Of a stretch of 46,863 nt of DNA, positions 6,883 through 14,662 are shown piece by piece. The stretch lies in assembly GCF_005116665.1 (NCBI RefSeq), contig NZ_SWCJ01000028.1, forward strand, positions 1 through 46,863, given 5' to 3'. Each line of letters opens with the position of its first letter. Within the stretch, counting starts at the first letter, position 1. The position numbers and the translations under genes are program-made. The notes beneath the pieces were generated by a model. The model was not told the DNA's origin. It did no database searches and saw only the letters and a list, made by a program, of their open reading frames with translations. The stretch comes from Ferrimonas aestuarii (lineage in GTDB: Bacteria > Pseudomonadota > Gammaproteobacteria > Enterobacterales > Shewanellaceae).

Positions 6883-9800
6883 ATGACTCAAATCATAGTG
6901 AATCACCAGTCCCTTGAAGTGGATGCCAGCGTATCGTTAAAACAGGCCTGCAGTGATGCTGGAATTACGATTCCCTCTCTGTGTGGCAGTGGCGATAACC
7001 ATCAAGCCTGTGGCCTGTGCACGGTAGAGGTGGATGGCAATCTGGTGATGAGTTGTAAGCAGCAGGTGAGTGACGGCATGACGGTCATCACCGAGAGCGA
7101 GCGGTTGACTAAGGTGCGCCAAGCGGCTCTGAAGCGAATCCTGTCGGATCACACCGCCGACTGTGAAGCGCCCTGTAAAACCGCATGTCCTGCGGATGTG
7201 GACATTCAAGGTTATCTGTTTGATATCGCCCAGGGAGATCACACCAAGGCGGTCAATACCATCAAAGACACCTTGCCGATGCCGCTCTCAATTGGTCGCG
7301 TATGTCCGGCATTTTGTGAAACCGAATGTCGTCGCTCCTTGGTGGATGAGCCATTGGCGATTCGCCAGCTTAAGCGCCATGCGGCGGATCTTGACCTTTC
7401 TGATGAGCAGACTCTGGCACCCGTCGCTGCGCCTAATGGCAAAAAGGTGGCCATTGTTGGTGCCGGCCCTGGAGGGTTGTCTGCCGGTTACTTCTTAAGC
7501 CACAAGGGTTACGAGGTCACGGTATTTGAGGCGATGCCTCAGGCTGGTGGCTGGTTGCGCTATGGCATTCCTGAGTACCGGCTGCCGAAAGCGACCCTAG
7601 ATAAAGAGATTGCGCTGATGTGCCGAGCTGGCATGCGCATTGAAACCGGTAAAGCGCTGGGCACTGACTTCACCATGGAGGAGCTGCATCGCGATTATGA
7701 TGCGGTGTGTTTAGCCATTGGTGCTCAAAAAGCGGTGGCGATGAATTACACCGGCTCGGGTCAAAAAGGCTGCTTGCTAGGTGTTGATTACCTGAAGGAG
7801 TTTACCCTTACTGAAGCGGTGACCGTTGGCAAAAAAGTGGCGGTAATTGGCGGCGGTAACACGGCCATTGATTGCGCCCGAACCGCACTTCGCCAAGGCG
7901 CAGAGGTAACCATCATCTACCGCCGGACTAAGGCGGACATGCCAGCGGAAGATTTTGAGATTCATGAGGCGGAAGTTGAAGGGGTTAACTTCGAGTTTCT
8001 GTCGTTGCCCGTTGAGAACGTGGCGGACGACGATGGCCGCGTCAGCAAGGTTAAGGTAGAGCGCCTGAAGATGGGCGAGCCTGATGAGTCTGGCCGCCGC
8101 CGTCCTGAGTCCACTGGCGAATACGTGTGGATGGAGTTTGATACGGTGATCTCGGCGGTATCGCAAAAGCCGGATGCGGAACTATTGGCTTCCGATGCCA
8201 TGACCGTCGGTGGCAAGAGTATCGAGTTGACCCGCTGGACCACCGCCGATGTGGATCCGGACACCATGCACTCTGGGCTAGGAAAGATCTTCGCCATTGG
8301 TGATTTCCGCTTAGGGCCAGCCACCGCCGTAGAAGCCATTGGTGACGGTAAAAAAGCCGCCGTGGCCATCGACCAGTTTTTAACCCGTGGCCTAAACCTG
8401 ATTAAAGCGCCCCAGTTTAACTCTCGCAAAGCCAAGAGCTTAAAAGAGGTCGAAGCTCGCTTTTTCGACCACTGGCCGAAGCAGGCGCGAGTGAAGATGC
8501 CAGAGCTGTCACCCACAGAGCGAGAGCACAACTTTGATGAGGTTGAGACCGGCTTTACCGTCGACAGCGCCATTGCCGAAGCGGCTCGTTGTTTAGAGTG
8601 TGGCTGTCAGGTGAATACCGATTGCGGCTTGCGAGATTACGCCACCGAGTACCGCATTAAGGATGAGGATCTGAACGTCGATTGGGCGGTGCAAAAGGGC
8701 TTTGATCACAGCTCCGAGTTCATCAACTTCGATGCCAACCGCTGCATTAGTTGTGGCCAGTGCGTCGATGCGTGTAATGAGCGCGGTGTGCATGGGGTGA
8801 TCGGTTTTAAAGAGGGCGACATGATGCAGCGCATCTGCTTTAGTGGCGGTGAGCTGATGGCCAATTCAGACTGTACCCAGTGCGGTGCGTGTATTCAGGC
8901 CTGCCCAGTAGGCGCCCTAACCGATGCCCGAGACCGAAGCCAAGGGCGCAAACAAACCCTGAAAACCGTCGATACCATCTGTACCTACTGTGGTGTGGGC
9001 TGTGGCATCCGAATGCACGTTGATGAAGCCGAAAACAAGGTGGTGAAGATCACCGGGGTGGAAGGCTCTCCAGTCAACGAAGGCATGCTGTGCGTGAAGG
9101 GCCGATTTGGCTTTGACTTTATCGGTTCCGAGCAGCGCCTGACTCAGCCTCTTATTCGCAAAGACGGTGAACTGGTACCGACCACCTGGGCCAATGCCAT
9201 CGCCTTTATCGCCGCCAAAATGGAAGCGGTGAAGGAGCAAAAGGGCGCCAATGGTCTGGCTGGATTTGCCTCGGCTAAAGCCACTAACGAAGACAACTAC
9301 CTGTTCCAGAAGCTGTTCCGTTCAGTGGTGGGCACCAACAACATCGACCATTGTGCCCGCTTGTGCCACTCCACGACGGTAACCGGCCTGCGTGCAGCAC
9401 TAGGCAGCGGCGCCATGACCAACGACATTCCGACCATTAAAGAGTCGGACGTCATCTTTGTTATCGGCTCAGACACCACGGCGGCCCATCCGGTGATCGC
9501 GTCCCACATCAAACAAGCGGTACGTCACCATGGGGCGCGACTGCTGGTGGCGGACCCTAAGCGCATCGGCATGGTTGAGCACGCTCAGCAATACGTGGCT
9601 CAGCGCCCGGGTACCGACGTGATGCTGCTCAATGGCTTGGCTCGAGAGATTTTGGCCAACGGTTGGCAAGATGACGACTACATTGCCAAGCGGGTAGAGG
9701 GCTTCATTGAGTTTGAAGCCGAGGTGATGAAGCCGGAATACAGTCTGGAAAATGTCGCCTTGGTTACCGGCATTGCGGTGGATGAGATCAAGCAGATGGC

Positions 9801-11013
9801 CAAAACCATCGGCACCGCCAAAAAGACCGCGGTGTATTACGCCATGGGTATCACCCAGCATACTACTGGGCATGATAACGTTCGTGCCATTGCCAACTTG
9901 CAACTGCTGTGTGGCAATTTGGGGGTGGTTGGCGCGGGCATTAACCCACTGCGTGGTCAATCCAACGTTCAAGGTGCGTGTGACATGGGGGCGCTGCCGG
10001 ATTACCTGCCGGGCTACCAAAACATCGAAGATGAGCTGACCCGCAAGCGTTACGAGAAACTATGGGGCGCATCGTTGTCGCCAACCAATGGCTTGACCGT
10101 TACTGAGGTGATGGACGCCATCTTGGCCGATGACGTGGATGCCTTGTACGTGATGGGAGAAAACCCGGTATTGTCTGACCCGGATCAAGCCCACGTGATT
10201 AAGGCGTTAAAAGCCTTGGACCTGCTGGTGGTGCAAGACCTATTCATGACCGAAACCGCTCAGCTGGCGGACGTGGTATTGCCTGCCATGAGTTTTGCCG
10301 AGAAGACCGGTCACTTCACCAATACTGAACGCCGAGTGCAGCAGTTGAACCCTGCGGTTAAGGCTCCGGGCGAGGCTCGCAGCGATTGGCGAGTGTTGCA
10401 GTTATTGGCGCAGGCCCTAGGTGCCGATTGGAATTACGACAGCGAACAGCAGATCTGGGCTGAGATCAATCAAGCGGTTCCAAGTTACGCTGGCATCACT
10501 TGGGATCGGATTGGTACTCAAGGGCTGCAGTGGCCATGCTTGGATGCGCAGCAGCCAGGTACCACCATCATGCACACCGACAAATTTGCTCGAGGTGAGC
10601 GAGCTCAGATGGTGGCGATTCCGTTTAAATACGCGGCGGAGCTTCCCGATGATGAGTACCCTCTGACTTTGACCACTGGGCGCTTGCTGGAACAGTTCCA
10701 CACGGGAACCATGACTCGTAAAACCAAAGGCCTGAATAGCCTAGCGGGGCCGCAGGTGATGATTTCGGTGGCAGATGCGGAGCGTTTAGGGATTGAAAAC
10801 TCTGAGATGATTCGCATGACAACCCGCCGTGGCACCATTGAGCTTAAAGCCTTTGTGACCAAGCGGATGCAATCCGGGGTGGTGTTTACCGCTTTCCACT
10901 TTGAGGAAGCCCCGGCGAACCGTCTCACCAATACCGCGCTGGACCCTTACGCTAAGATCCCTGAGTTTAAGGTGTGCGCGGTGCGCATCGATAAGGTGTT
11001 GGAGCCAGCGTAA
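6883..11013 (+). CDS. Single-chain molybdopterin formate dehydrogenase fused to ferredoxin and GltD-like NAD(P)H oxidoreductase modules, 1376 aa
   Basis: Modules in order: [2Fe-2S] ferredoxin domain (Cys34, 43, 46, 58); DPYD/GltD-type N-terminal Fe-S region (Cys94, 98, 102, 141, 145, 149); FAD-binding Rossmann GAGPGGLSAGY (~193); second Rossmann IGGGNTAIDCAR (~322) with YRRTKADMPA, where the Arg pair suggests NADP(H); a small Cys cluster (570, 573, 575, 581); two [4Fe-4S] clusters (Cys621/624/627/631 and 664/667/670/674); then an FdhF-type bis-MGD domain with its own [4Fe-4S] (Cys700, 703, 707, 737). The catalytic position is Cys828 in HCARLCHS, replacing the selenocysteine of E. coli FdhH, with His829 next to it. 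Predicted reaction: formate to CO2 with electrons passed internally to NAD(P)+. Cytosolic, no signal peptide. Monocistronic, ending in a strong terminator. The NADP preference is inferred. Confidence 0.88.
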   Translation: MTQIIVNHQSLEVDASVSLKQACSDAGITIPSLCGSGDNHQACGLCTVEVDGNLVMSCKQQVSDGMTVITESERLTKVRQAALKRILSDHTADCEAPCKTACPADVDIQGYLFDIAQGDHTKAVNTIKDTLPMPLSIGRVCPAFCETECRRSLVDEPLAIRQLKRHAADLDLSDEQTLAPVAAPNGKKVAIVGAGPGGLSAGYFLSHKGYEVTVFEAMPQAGGWLRYGIPEYRLPKATLDKEIALMCRAGMRIETGKALGTDFTMEELHRDYDAVCLAIGAQKAVAMNYTGSGQKGCLLGVDYLKEFTLTEAVTVGKKVAVIGGGNTAIDCARTALRQGAEVTIIYRRTKADMPAEDFEIHEAEVEGVNFEFLSLPVENVADDDGRVSKVKVERLKMGEPDESGRRRPESTGEYVWMEFDTVISAVSQKPDAELLASDAMTVGGKSIELTRWTTADVDPDTMHSGLGKIFAIGDFRLGPATAVEAIGDGKKAAVAIDQFLTRGLNLIKAPQFNSRKAKSLKEVEARFFDHWPKQARVKMPELSPTEREHNFDEVETGFTVDSAIAEAARCLECGCQVNTDCGLRDYATEYRIKDEDLNVDWAVQKGFDHSSEFINFDANRCISCGQCVDACNERGVHGVIGFKEGDMMQRICFSGGELMANSDCTQCGACIQACPVGALTDARDRSQGRKQTLKTVDTICTYCGVGCGIRMHVDEAENKVVKITGVEGSPVNEGMLCVKGRFGFDFIGSEQRLTQPLIRKDGELVPTTWANAIAFIAAKMEAVKEQKGANGLAGFASAKATNEDNYLFQKLFRSVVGTNNIDHCARLCHSTTVTGLRAALGSGAMTNDIPTIKESDVIFVIGSDTTAAHPVIASHIKQAVRHHGARLLVADPKRIGMVEHAQQYVAQRPGTDVMLLNGLAREILANGWQDDDYIAKRVEGFIEFEAEVMKPEYSLENVALVTGIAVDEIKQMAKTIGTAKKTAVYYAMGITQHTTGHDNVRAIANLQLLCGNLGVVGAGINPLRGQSNVQGACDMGALPDYLPGYQNIEDELTRKRYEKLWGASLSPTNGLTVTEVMDAILADDVDALYVMGENPVLSDPDQAHVIKALKALDLLVVQDLFMTETAQLADVVLPAMSFAEKTGHFTNTERRVQQLNPAVKAPGEARSDWRVLQLLAQALGADWNYDSEQQIWAEINQAVPSYAGITWDRIGTQGLQWPCLDAQQPGTTIMHTDKFARGERAQMVAIPFKYAAELPDDEYPLTLTTGRLLEQFHTGTMTRKTKGLNSLAGPQVMISVADAERLGIENSEMIRMTTRRGTIELKAFVTKRMQSGVVFTAFHFEEAPANRLTNTALDPYAKIPEFKVCAVRIDKVLEPA

Positions 11014-11037
11014 TTTCCCTTCACCAACGTAAATCCT

Positions 11038-11063
11038 AACAGCCCGTCTTTTGACGGGCTGTT
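11038..11063 (+). terminator. Rho-independent terminator of the formate dehydrogenase gene
   Basis: AACAGCCCGTC (11038-11048) pairs with GACGGGCTGTT (11053-11063) around TTTT and is followed by a T-run to 11067. Confidence 0.92.
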
Positions 11064-11207
11064 TTTTACAAGACAAGGGACGTTCCTAGTTAGTCGAGGT
11101 GAGTTGTCAAGGAAGGATAATGCCTTAGCTGTTTTTATGGGGCAGAGCTTTATCGAGTGGCGAGTTATGAGCTAGATTTTTCCCATGGCCGTTGGCGTGA
11201 GGTAAAC

Positions 11208-12125
11208 ATGGTTCACTGCTGGTATTGCTTGTTAAACACTCTGGTGCGCGGCGCTCTGTTATTGGTGAGTGCGGCGCTTCCTGTAAACGCTGTCGCGACG
11301 GTGTACTCTTTGCCAGAGGATGGCTCCAGCCTGATTGGTCAGCCTCAATTGCACTGGGTTAAAGAGGGGGAGTATTTTGACCCTATCGCGCGCCAGTACG
11401 GGGTGGGCATGCTGGCGATGATGGCCTCAAACCCGGGCGTTGATCCGTTTTTGCCGGAGGTGGGCACTCGGTTGGTTATCCCTACCCAGATGATTTTGCC
11501 TGACCTGCCTCGAAAGGGAATCATCATTAATCTTGCTGAGCTGCGCCTTTATTACTTTCATCAGCAACAGGTGTATGTGTTTCCCATTGCCATTGGCCGT
11601 ATTGGTCATGACACGCCCCTGGGGAAAACGTCCGTTATTCAGAAGCGGCAAAACCCGCCTTGGATTCCGCCAGAGTCGATTCGTGAGCAATATGCACAGC
11701 GGGGCATAACCTTGCCTAAGGTGGTGCCTGCGGGTCCGGATAATCCATTGGGAAACCACGCCATTCGCCTCGGGTTTGATCAGGGCCAATATCTGATTCA
11801 TGGCACCAATAAAGACAATGGCGTCGGCTTTCGAGCCAGTGCGGGCTGCATTCGCATGTGGCCTGAGGATGTGGAGCAGTTGTTCTCTATGGTGAAAAAG
11901 CGCGATCCGGTCTGGGTGATCAATCAAACAGAAAAATTGATGCAGGCGCCATCAGGGGAGATTTGGATGGAAACCCACAGCCCAGCAACCCGAGAAGATG
12001 GTGAAGTTACTCCGTTAACTCGTTTTCAGCGGCAATTGCTTGAAGCGAATCACATCAATGTGGATTGGGTTGAGCTGCAGCGGCAAACTCAATTGGGGTT
12101 ACCTGAAGTGGTTGGCTGGCCCTAG
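11208..12125 (+). CDS. Periplasmic L,D-transpeptidase (ErfK/YbiS/YkuD family) with LysM-like domain, 305 aa
   Basis: Signal peptide (MVHCWYCLLNTLVRGALLLVSAAL...NA), then a LysM-like segment (HWVKEGEYFDPIARQYGV...NPGVDPFLPEVGTRLVIP), then the YkuD catalytic domain. The active-site motif reads HGTNKDNGVGFRASAGCIRMWPED, with the HGT His and the Cys of SAGCIRM intact. Enzymes of this group join the C-terminal Lys of Lpp to meso-diaminopimelate of peptidoglycan, or make 3-3 cross-links. ATG at 11208 is chosen because GAGG lies five bases upstream; the GTG at 11157 would add 17 residues before the signal peptide. It faces a Lpp-type gene 26 bases away, as E. coli ldtE neighbours lpp, which supports a role in Lpp anchoring. 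Confidence 0.92.
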   Translation: MVHCWYCLLNTLVRGALLLVSAALPVNAVATVYSLPEDGSSLIGQPQLHWVKEGEYFDPIARQYGVGMLAMMASNPGVDPFLPEVGTRLVIPTQMILPDLPRKGIIINLAELRLYYFHQQQVYVFPIAIGRIGHDTPLGKTSVIQKRQNPPWIPPESIREQYAQRGITLPKVVPAGPDNPLGNHAIRLGFDQGQYLIHGTNKDNGVGFRASAGCIRMWPEDVEQLFSMVKKRDPVWVINQTEKLMQAPSGEIWMETHSPATREDGEVTPLTRFQRQLLEANHINVDWVELQRQTQLGLPEVVGWP

Positions 12126-12151
12126 CAAACACAAGGGCCAGCAACGGCGAG

Positions 12152-12397
12152 CTATTTTTCGAAGGAGGTGTTGATGTTGTCAATGCGTTTGTGGGCGCGC
12201 ATCGCTTCGGCATTGGCAGCATCGGCAGTTGCCTGTGCGGCTTGGATATCGGCATCTTGCCGCTGTTGATCGCTGGTAAGGTTGTCCAGCCTATTGGATA
12301 GATCGGCCATCTGAGATTCTAAAGCTTCGTTATTCGCACATCCGCTCACAAATAGGATGCTTGCTGCTGCAACAGCGGCTTTGATGGTCAACTGCAT
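12152..12397 (-). CDS. lpp: Lpp-type major outer-membrane (Braun) lipoprotein, 81 aa
   Basis: Lipoprotein signal with lipobox VSGC (Cys20), then an unbroken heptad coiled coil (MADLSNRLDNLTSDQQRQ...) and a free C-terminal Lys (SFEK), the residue that is linked to peptidoglycan in E. coli Lpp. Total length 81 against 78 in E. coli. The start at 12397 has GGAGG seven bases upstream; an ATG six codons earlier would overlap that RBS. It is convergent with the L,D-transpeptidase that could attach it. Role: trimeric tether between outer membrane and cell wall. Confidence 0.9.
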   Translation of the reverse strand: MQLTIKAAVAAASILFVSGCANNEALESQMADLSNRLDNLTSDQQRQDADIQAAQATADAANAEAMRAHKRIDNINTSFEK

Positions 12398-12547
12398 AGT
12401 ACTTCCTCCAACCATAGGATTGTTGTATTCAACTCAACAAGTGTGGCACAGGAATTTACGCTTGCACGGTTGTTTTGCTTATAAATGAATGTGATTCGTC
12501 CGGTGGCGGAAAATATGAACCATCAAGCGGCGTGCGGGTAAATAAAC

Positions 12548-12579
12548 AAAAAAGGGAAGCCATCTGGCTTCCCTTTTTT
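12548..12579. terminator. Rho-independent terminator, T-runs on both strands
   Basis: AAAAAAGGGAAGCCA (12548-12562) pairs with TGGCTTCCCTTTTTT (12565-12579). It ends the small Lys-rich gene transcribed on the minus strand. Confidence 0.9.
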
Positions 12580-12591
12580 ATGTGTTTGAAT

Positions 12592-12939
12592 TTAGGCAAC
12601 TTTGCTGTGTTTTTTCTCTCGTTTCATGGCACAAGCACATAGGCCGCCGGAAAGCGCCGGGCAACGTTTGCAGGGGGATTTTTTCAGTGGTTTACGAGCA
12701 AAGGCAAATGGATCTTGCTCTACCGGGCGGATCTGCACCACTTTAGCCAGCTTGGGTTTCGGCGGAAGAGCCTCTGCAACCAGCTTGTCGGTCAGTGCTT
12801 TTAGCGCCTTCTTGTCTAGATGAACAACATCATCACCAGACTTTTTGGCTGCTTTCAGCGCCTGTTTCACGGATTTTTTCACCGACTTCTCAAGCAATTT
12901 AGTCTGCTTTTTAATCTGCTTTTTGGTCTGCTTGTTCAT
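12592..12939 (-). CDS. Lys-rich small protein with C-terminal Cys cluster, 115 aa, function unknown
   Basis: I do not recognise a named family. The first 40 residues are almost entirely Lys, Gln and Ser-rich helix (MNKQTKKQIKKQTKLLEKSV), suggesting contact with nucleic acid or the ribosome. The C-terminus holds C-x2-C-x8-C-x-C (SPCKRCPALSGGLCACA), which could bind zinc or an Fe-S cluster. ATG at 12939 is supported by GGAGG upstream; an earlier in-frame start would lie across that site. It is a single gene with a strong terminator. Confidence 0.75.
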   Translation of the reverse strand: MNKQTKKQIKKQTKLLEKSVKKSVKQALKAAKKSGDDVVHLDKKALKALTDKLVAEALPPKPKLAKVVQIRPVEQDPFAFARKPLKKSPCKRCPALSGGLCACAMKREKKHSKVA

Positions 12940-13180
12940 ACTGCCTCCAGCCAACTAACCTGATTCTAATTACGAATTATTCTCAGTCAAGTGCGATTTG
13001 GGTGTTATGTGACCGAACAGTCAGATTCTGAATCTCATTCTGGGGCTATAAAAAGAGAGCCGCGGCCAGAAAGAAATTGGGGTAAGTGTCTAACTTATTC
13101 ATAAGCTTGGCTGTTTTGCTTTGAGGTAGGGCGAATGCTCAGTTGGGGGAGGGCAATTGATGAAATGAATAAAAATTAAG

Positions 13181-13221
13181 CAAACGGATTTTGACGCCGA
13201 AACCGCGCCAAAACCCGTTTG
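13181..13221 (-). terminator. Terminator of the RND efflux operon
   Basis: CAAACGG-A-TTTTG-A-CGC pairs with GCGCCAAAACCCGTTTG (two mismatched positions). Read on the minus strand, it is followed by TTAATTTTTATT. It lies just past the outer-membrane factor stop codon. Confidence 0.8.
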
Positions 13222-13228
13222 GTGGCAG

Positions 13229-14662
13229 TTAGCTTGAGGGCTCCGGTAGCGTTAATTCTGGTAGAGACTTATCGGTTTCTACCCAGCCGCCACCCAATGC
13301 TTTGAATAGGGCGATTCGATTTAGCCAATAGCTTAGCTCGGTGCTAAGCAGAGTTTGCTGGGCGCTGTAGTAGTTTCGCTGTGAGTCGAGCACCTTAAAG
13401 TAGTTATCAACGCCTTCATCGAAACGCAATTGAGCCAGATCGAAACTCTCCTTGTAAGCCTCCACCAGCATGATTTGCGCTGCTAGCTGGTCATCCAAGG
13501 TGCCTTGATTGGCCAGTGCGTCCGCAACCTCCTGAAAAGCCGTTTGCACGGTCTTTTCGTAATTGGCCTCGGCAATCTGCTGATCGGCCACCGCCACATC
13601 AAACTGACTGTCTAAGCTGCCCCAGTTAAAGATTGGCAGATTGATGGTAGGGGAAAATACCCAGCTTTTGCTGTCACCATCGAACAGGTCATCTAAGTCT
13701 CGACTCAGCAGCCCGCCGGTTGCGGTGAGAGAGATGTTGGGAAAGTAAGCGGCTCTGGCCACGCCGATATTGGCATAGGCGGCTCGAAGGTTATGCTCAG
13801 CGGACATCACATCTGGACGTGTCAGCAGCACCGACGATGGCAAGCCAGCACTGACAGGCGCAAACTCGGTGCGATCGTTGGCGCTTGGGAGCAGTTCATC
13901 GGCGATGGGGGTGCCAACCAATAGAGTTAGAGCATTGATGTCGACCTGCACTCGACTGGTGAATTGGGCTACGTCAACCAGAGCCGTCGCGACGGTGGTC
14001 TTTGCCTGGGCAACGTCAAGGCCTGAGGCCACGCCATTATCAAAGCTGGTTTGGGTGAGGATCAGCGAGTTTTGCTGGGTCTCTAGTGTCTCTTTCGCCA
14101 GCTGCAGCAATCGGCGGTCTGTCTCTAGATTTAGATAAGCCTGCATGACGCTGCTGATCAAACTCAGCTGGGTGTTCTTCCGCCCTTCGACAGTGGCCAA
14201 ATAGCTGTATAGGGCTTGTTGCTCGAGGTTATAAACTCGGCCCCAAAAATCCAGCTCAAAGGCGGTGATGCCGACGCTTAAGCTTTGTTGGCGGCTGATG
14301 GTGGAGGTGCCGCCGTTGATGTTTTCCGACAGCCTCTGGTTACTGGAGCCGCCACTTAGATCGATGTTGGGTAACCGCTCTGCCCGTTGAATGCCAAGCT
14401 GGGCCTCCGCTTTGAGGATATTGAGCAGCGCCACCTCCAGATCTCGGTTGTGGTTTAGAGCCAGCTCAATCAGTTGTACCAACTTGGGATCGTTAATAAA
14501 ACTGCGCCAATCGTCGCCTACGGCGATGGAGCCCTCTTCAGCCATCATGGGCTCCGTGGGCCAGAAAACCGTGGTAGGCATCTCTGGGCGCTCGTAGTTT
14601 GGTTGCAAGCTACAACCGGACAAGGTGACGACAAGAGCGACTAAGCCAAGTTTAGCTTTCAT
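13229..14662 (-). CDS. RND efflux outer-membrane factor lipoprotein (OprM/AdeK, NodT family), 477 aa
   Basis: Lipobox LSGC near residue 17 followed by the typical SLQPNYERPEMP opening of NodT-type factors. Two repeated TolC-like halves: DLEVALLNILKAEAQLGIQRAERLPNI in the first and SAEHNLRAAYANIGVARAAYFPNISL in the second. It forms a trimeric channel across the outer membrane and periplasm. ATG at 14662 has GGAGGTG upstream and overlaps the end of the pump gene by 11 bases, so the two are translationally coupled. Third gene of the operon, closed by the hairpin at 13181. Confidence 0.95.
   Translation of the reverse strand: MKAKLGLVALVVTLSGCSLQPNYERPEMPTTVFWPTEPMMAEEGSIAVGDDWRSFINDPKLVQLIELALNHNRDLEVALLNILKAEAQLGIQRAERLPNIDLSGGSSNQRLSENINGGTSTISRQQSLSVGITAFELDFWGRVYNLEQQALYSYLATVEGRKNTQLSLISSVMQAYLNLETDRRLLQLAKETLETQQNSLILTQTSFDNGVASGLDVAQAKTTVATALVDVAQFTSRVQVDINALTLLVGTPIADELLPSANDRTEFAPVSAGLPSSVLLTRPDVMSAEHNLRAAYANIGVARAAYFPNISLTATGGLLSRDLDDLFDGDSKSWVFSPTINLPIFNWGSLDSQFDVAVADQQIAEANYEKTVQTAFQEVADALANQGTLDDQLAAQIMLVEAYKESFDLAQLRFDEGVDNYFKVLDSQRNYYSAQQTLLSTELSYWLNRIALFKALGGGWVETDKSLPELTLPEPSS

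Noticed and set aside
7962..8573. 203-codon frame antisense to the formate dehydrogenase
   Set aside because: The plus strand encodes conserved flavin and Fe-S modules there; the antisense product is low-complexity and unrecognised.
9358..9372. Selenocysteine in the formate dehydrogenase
   Set aside because: The catalytic codon is TGC (Cys828), not TGA, and there is no in-frame stop in the gene.
9469..10020. 183-codon antisense frame within the Mo domain
   Set aside because: Shadow of the conserved coding frame, no start signals.
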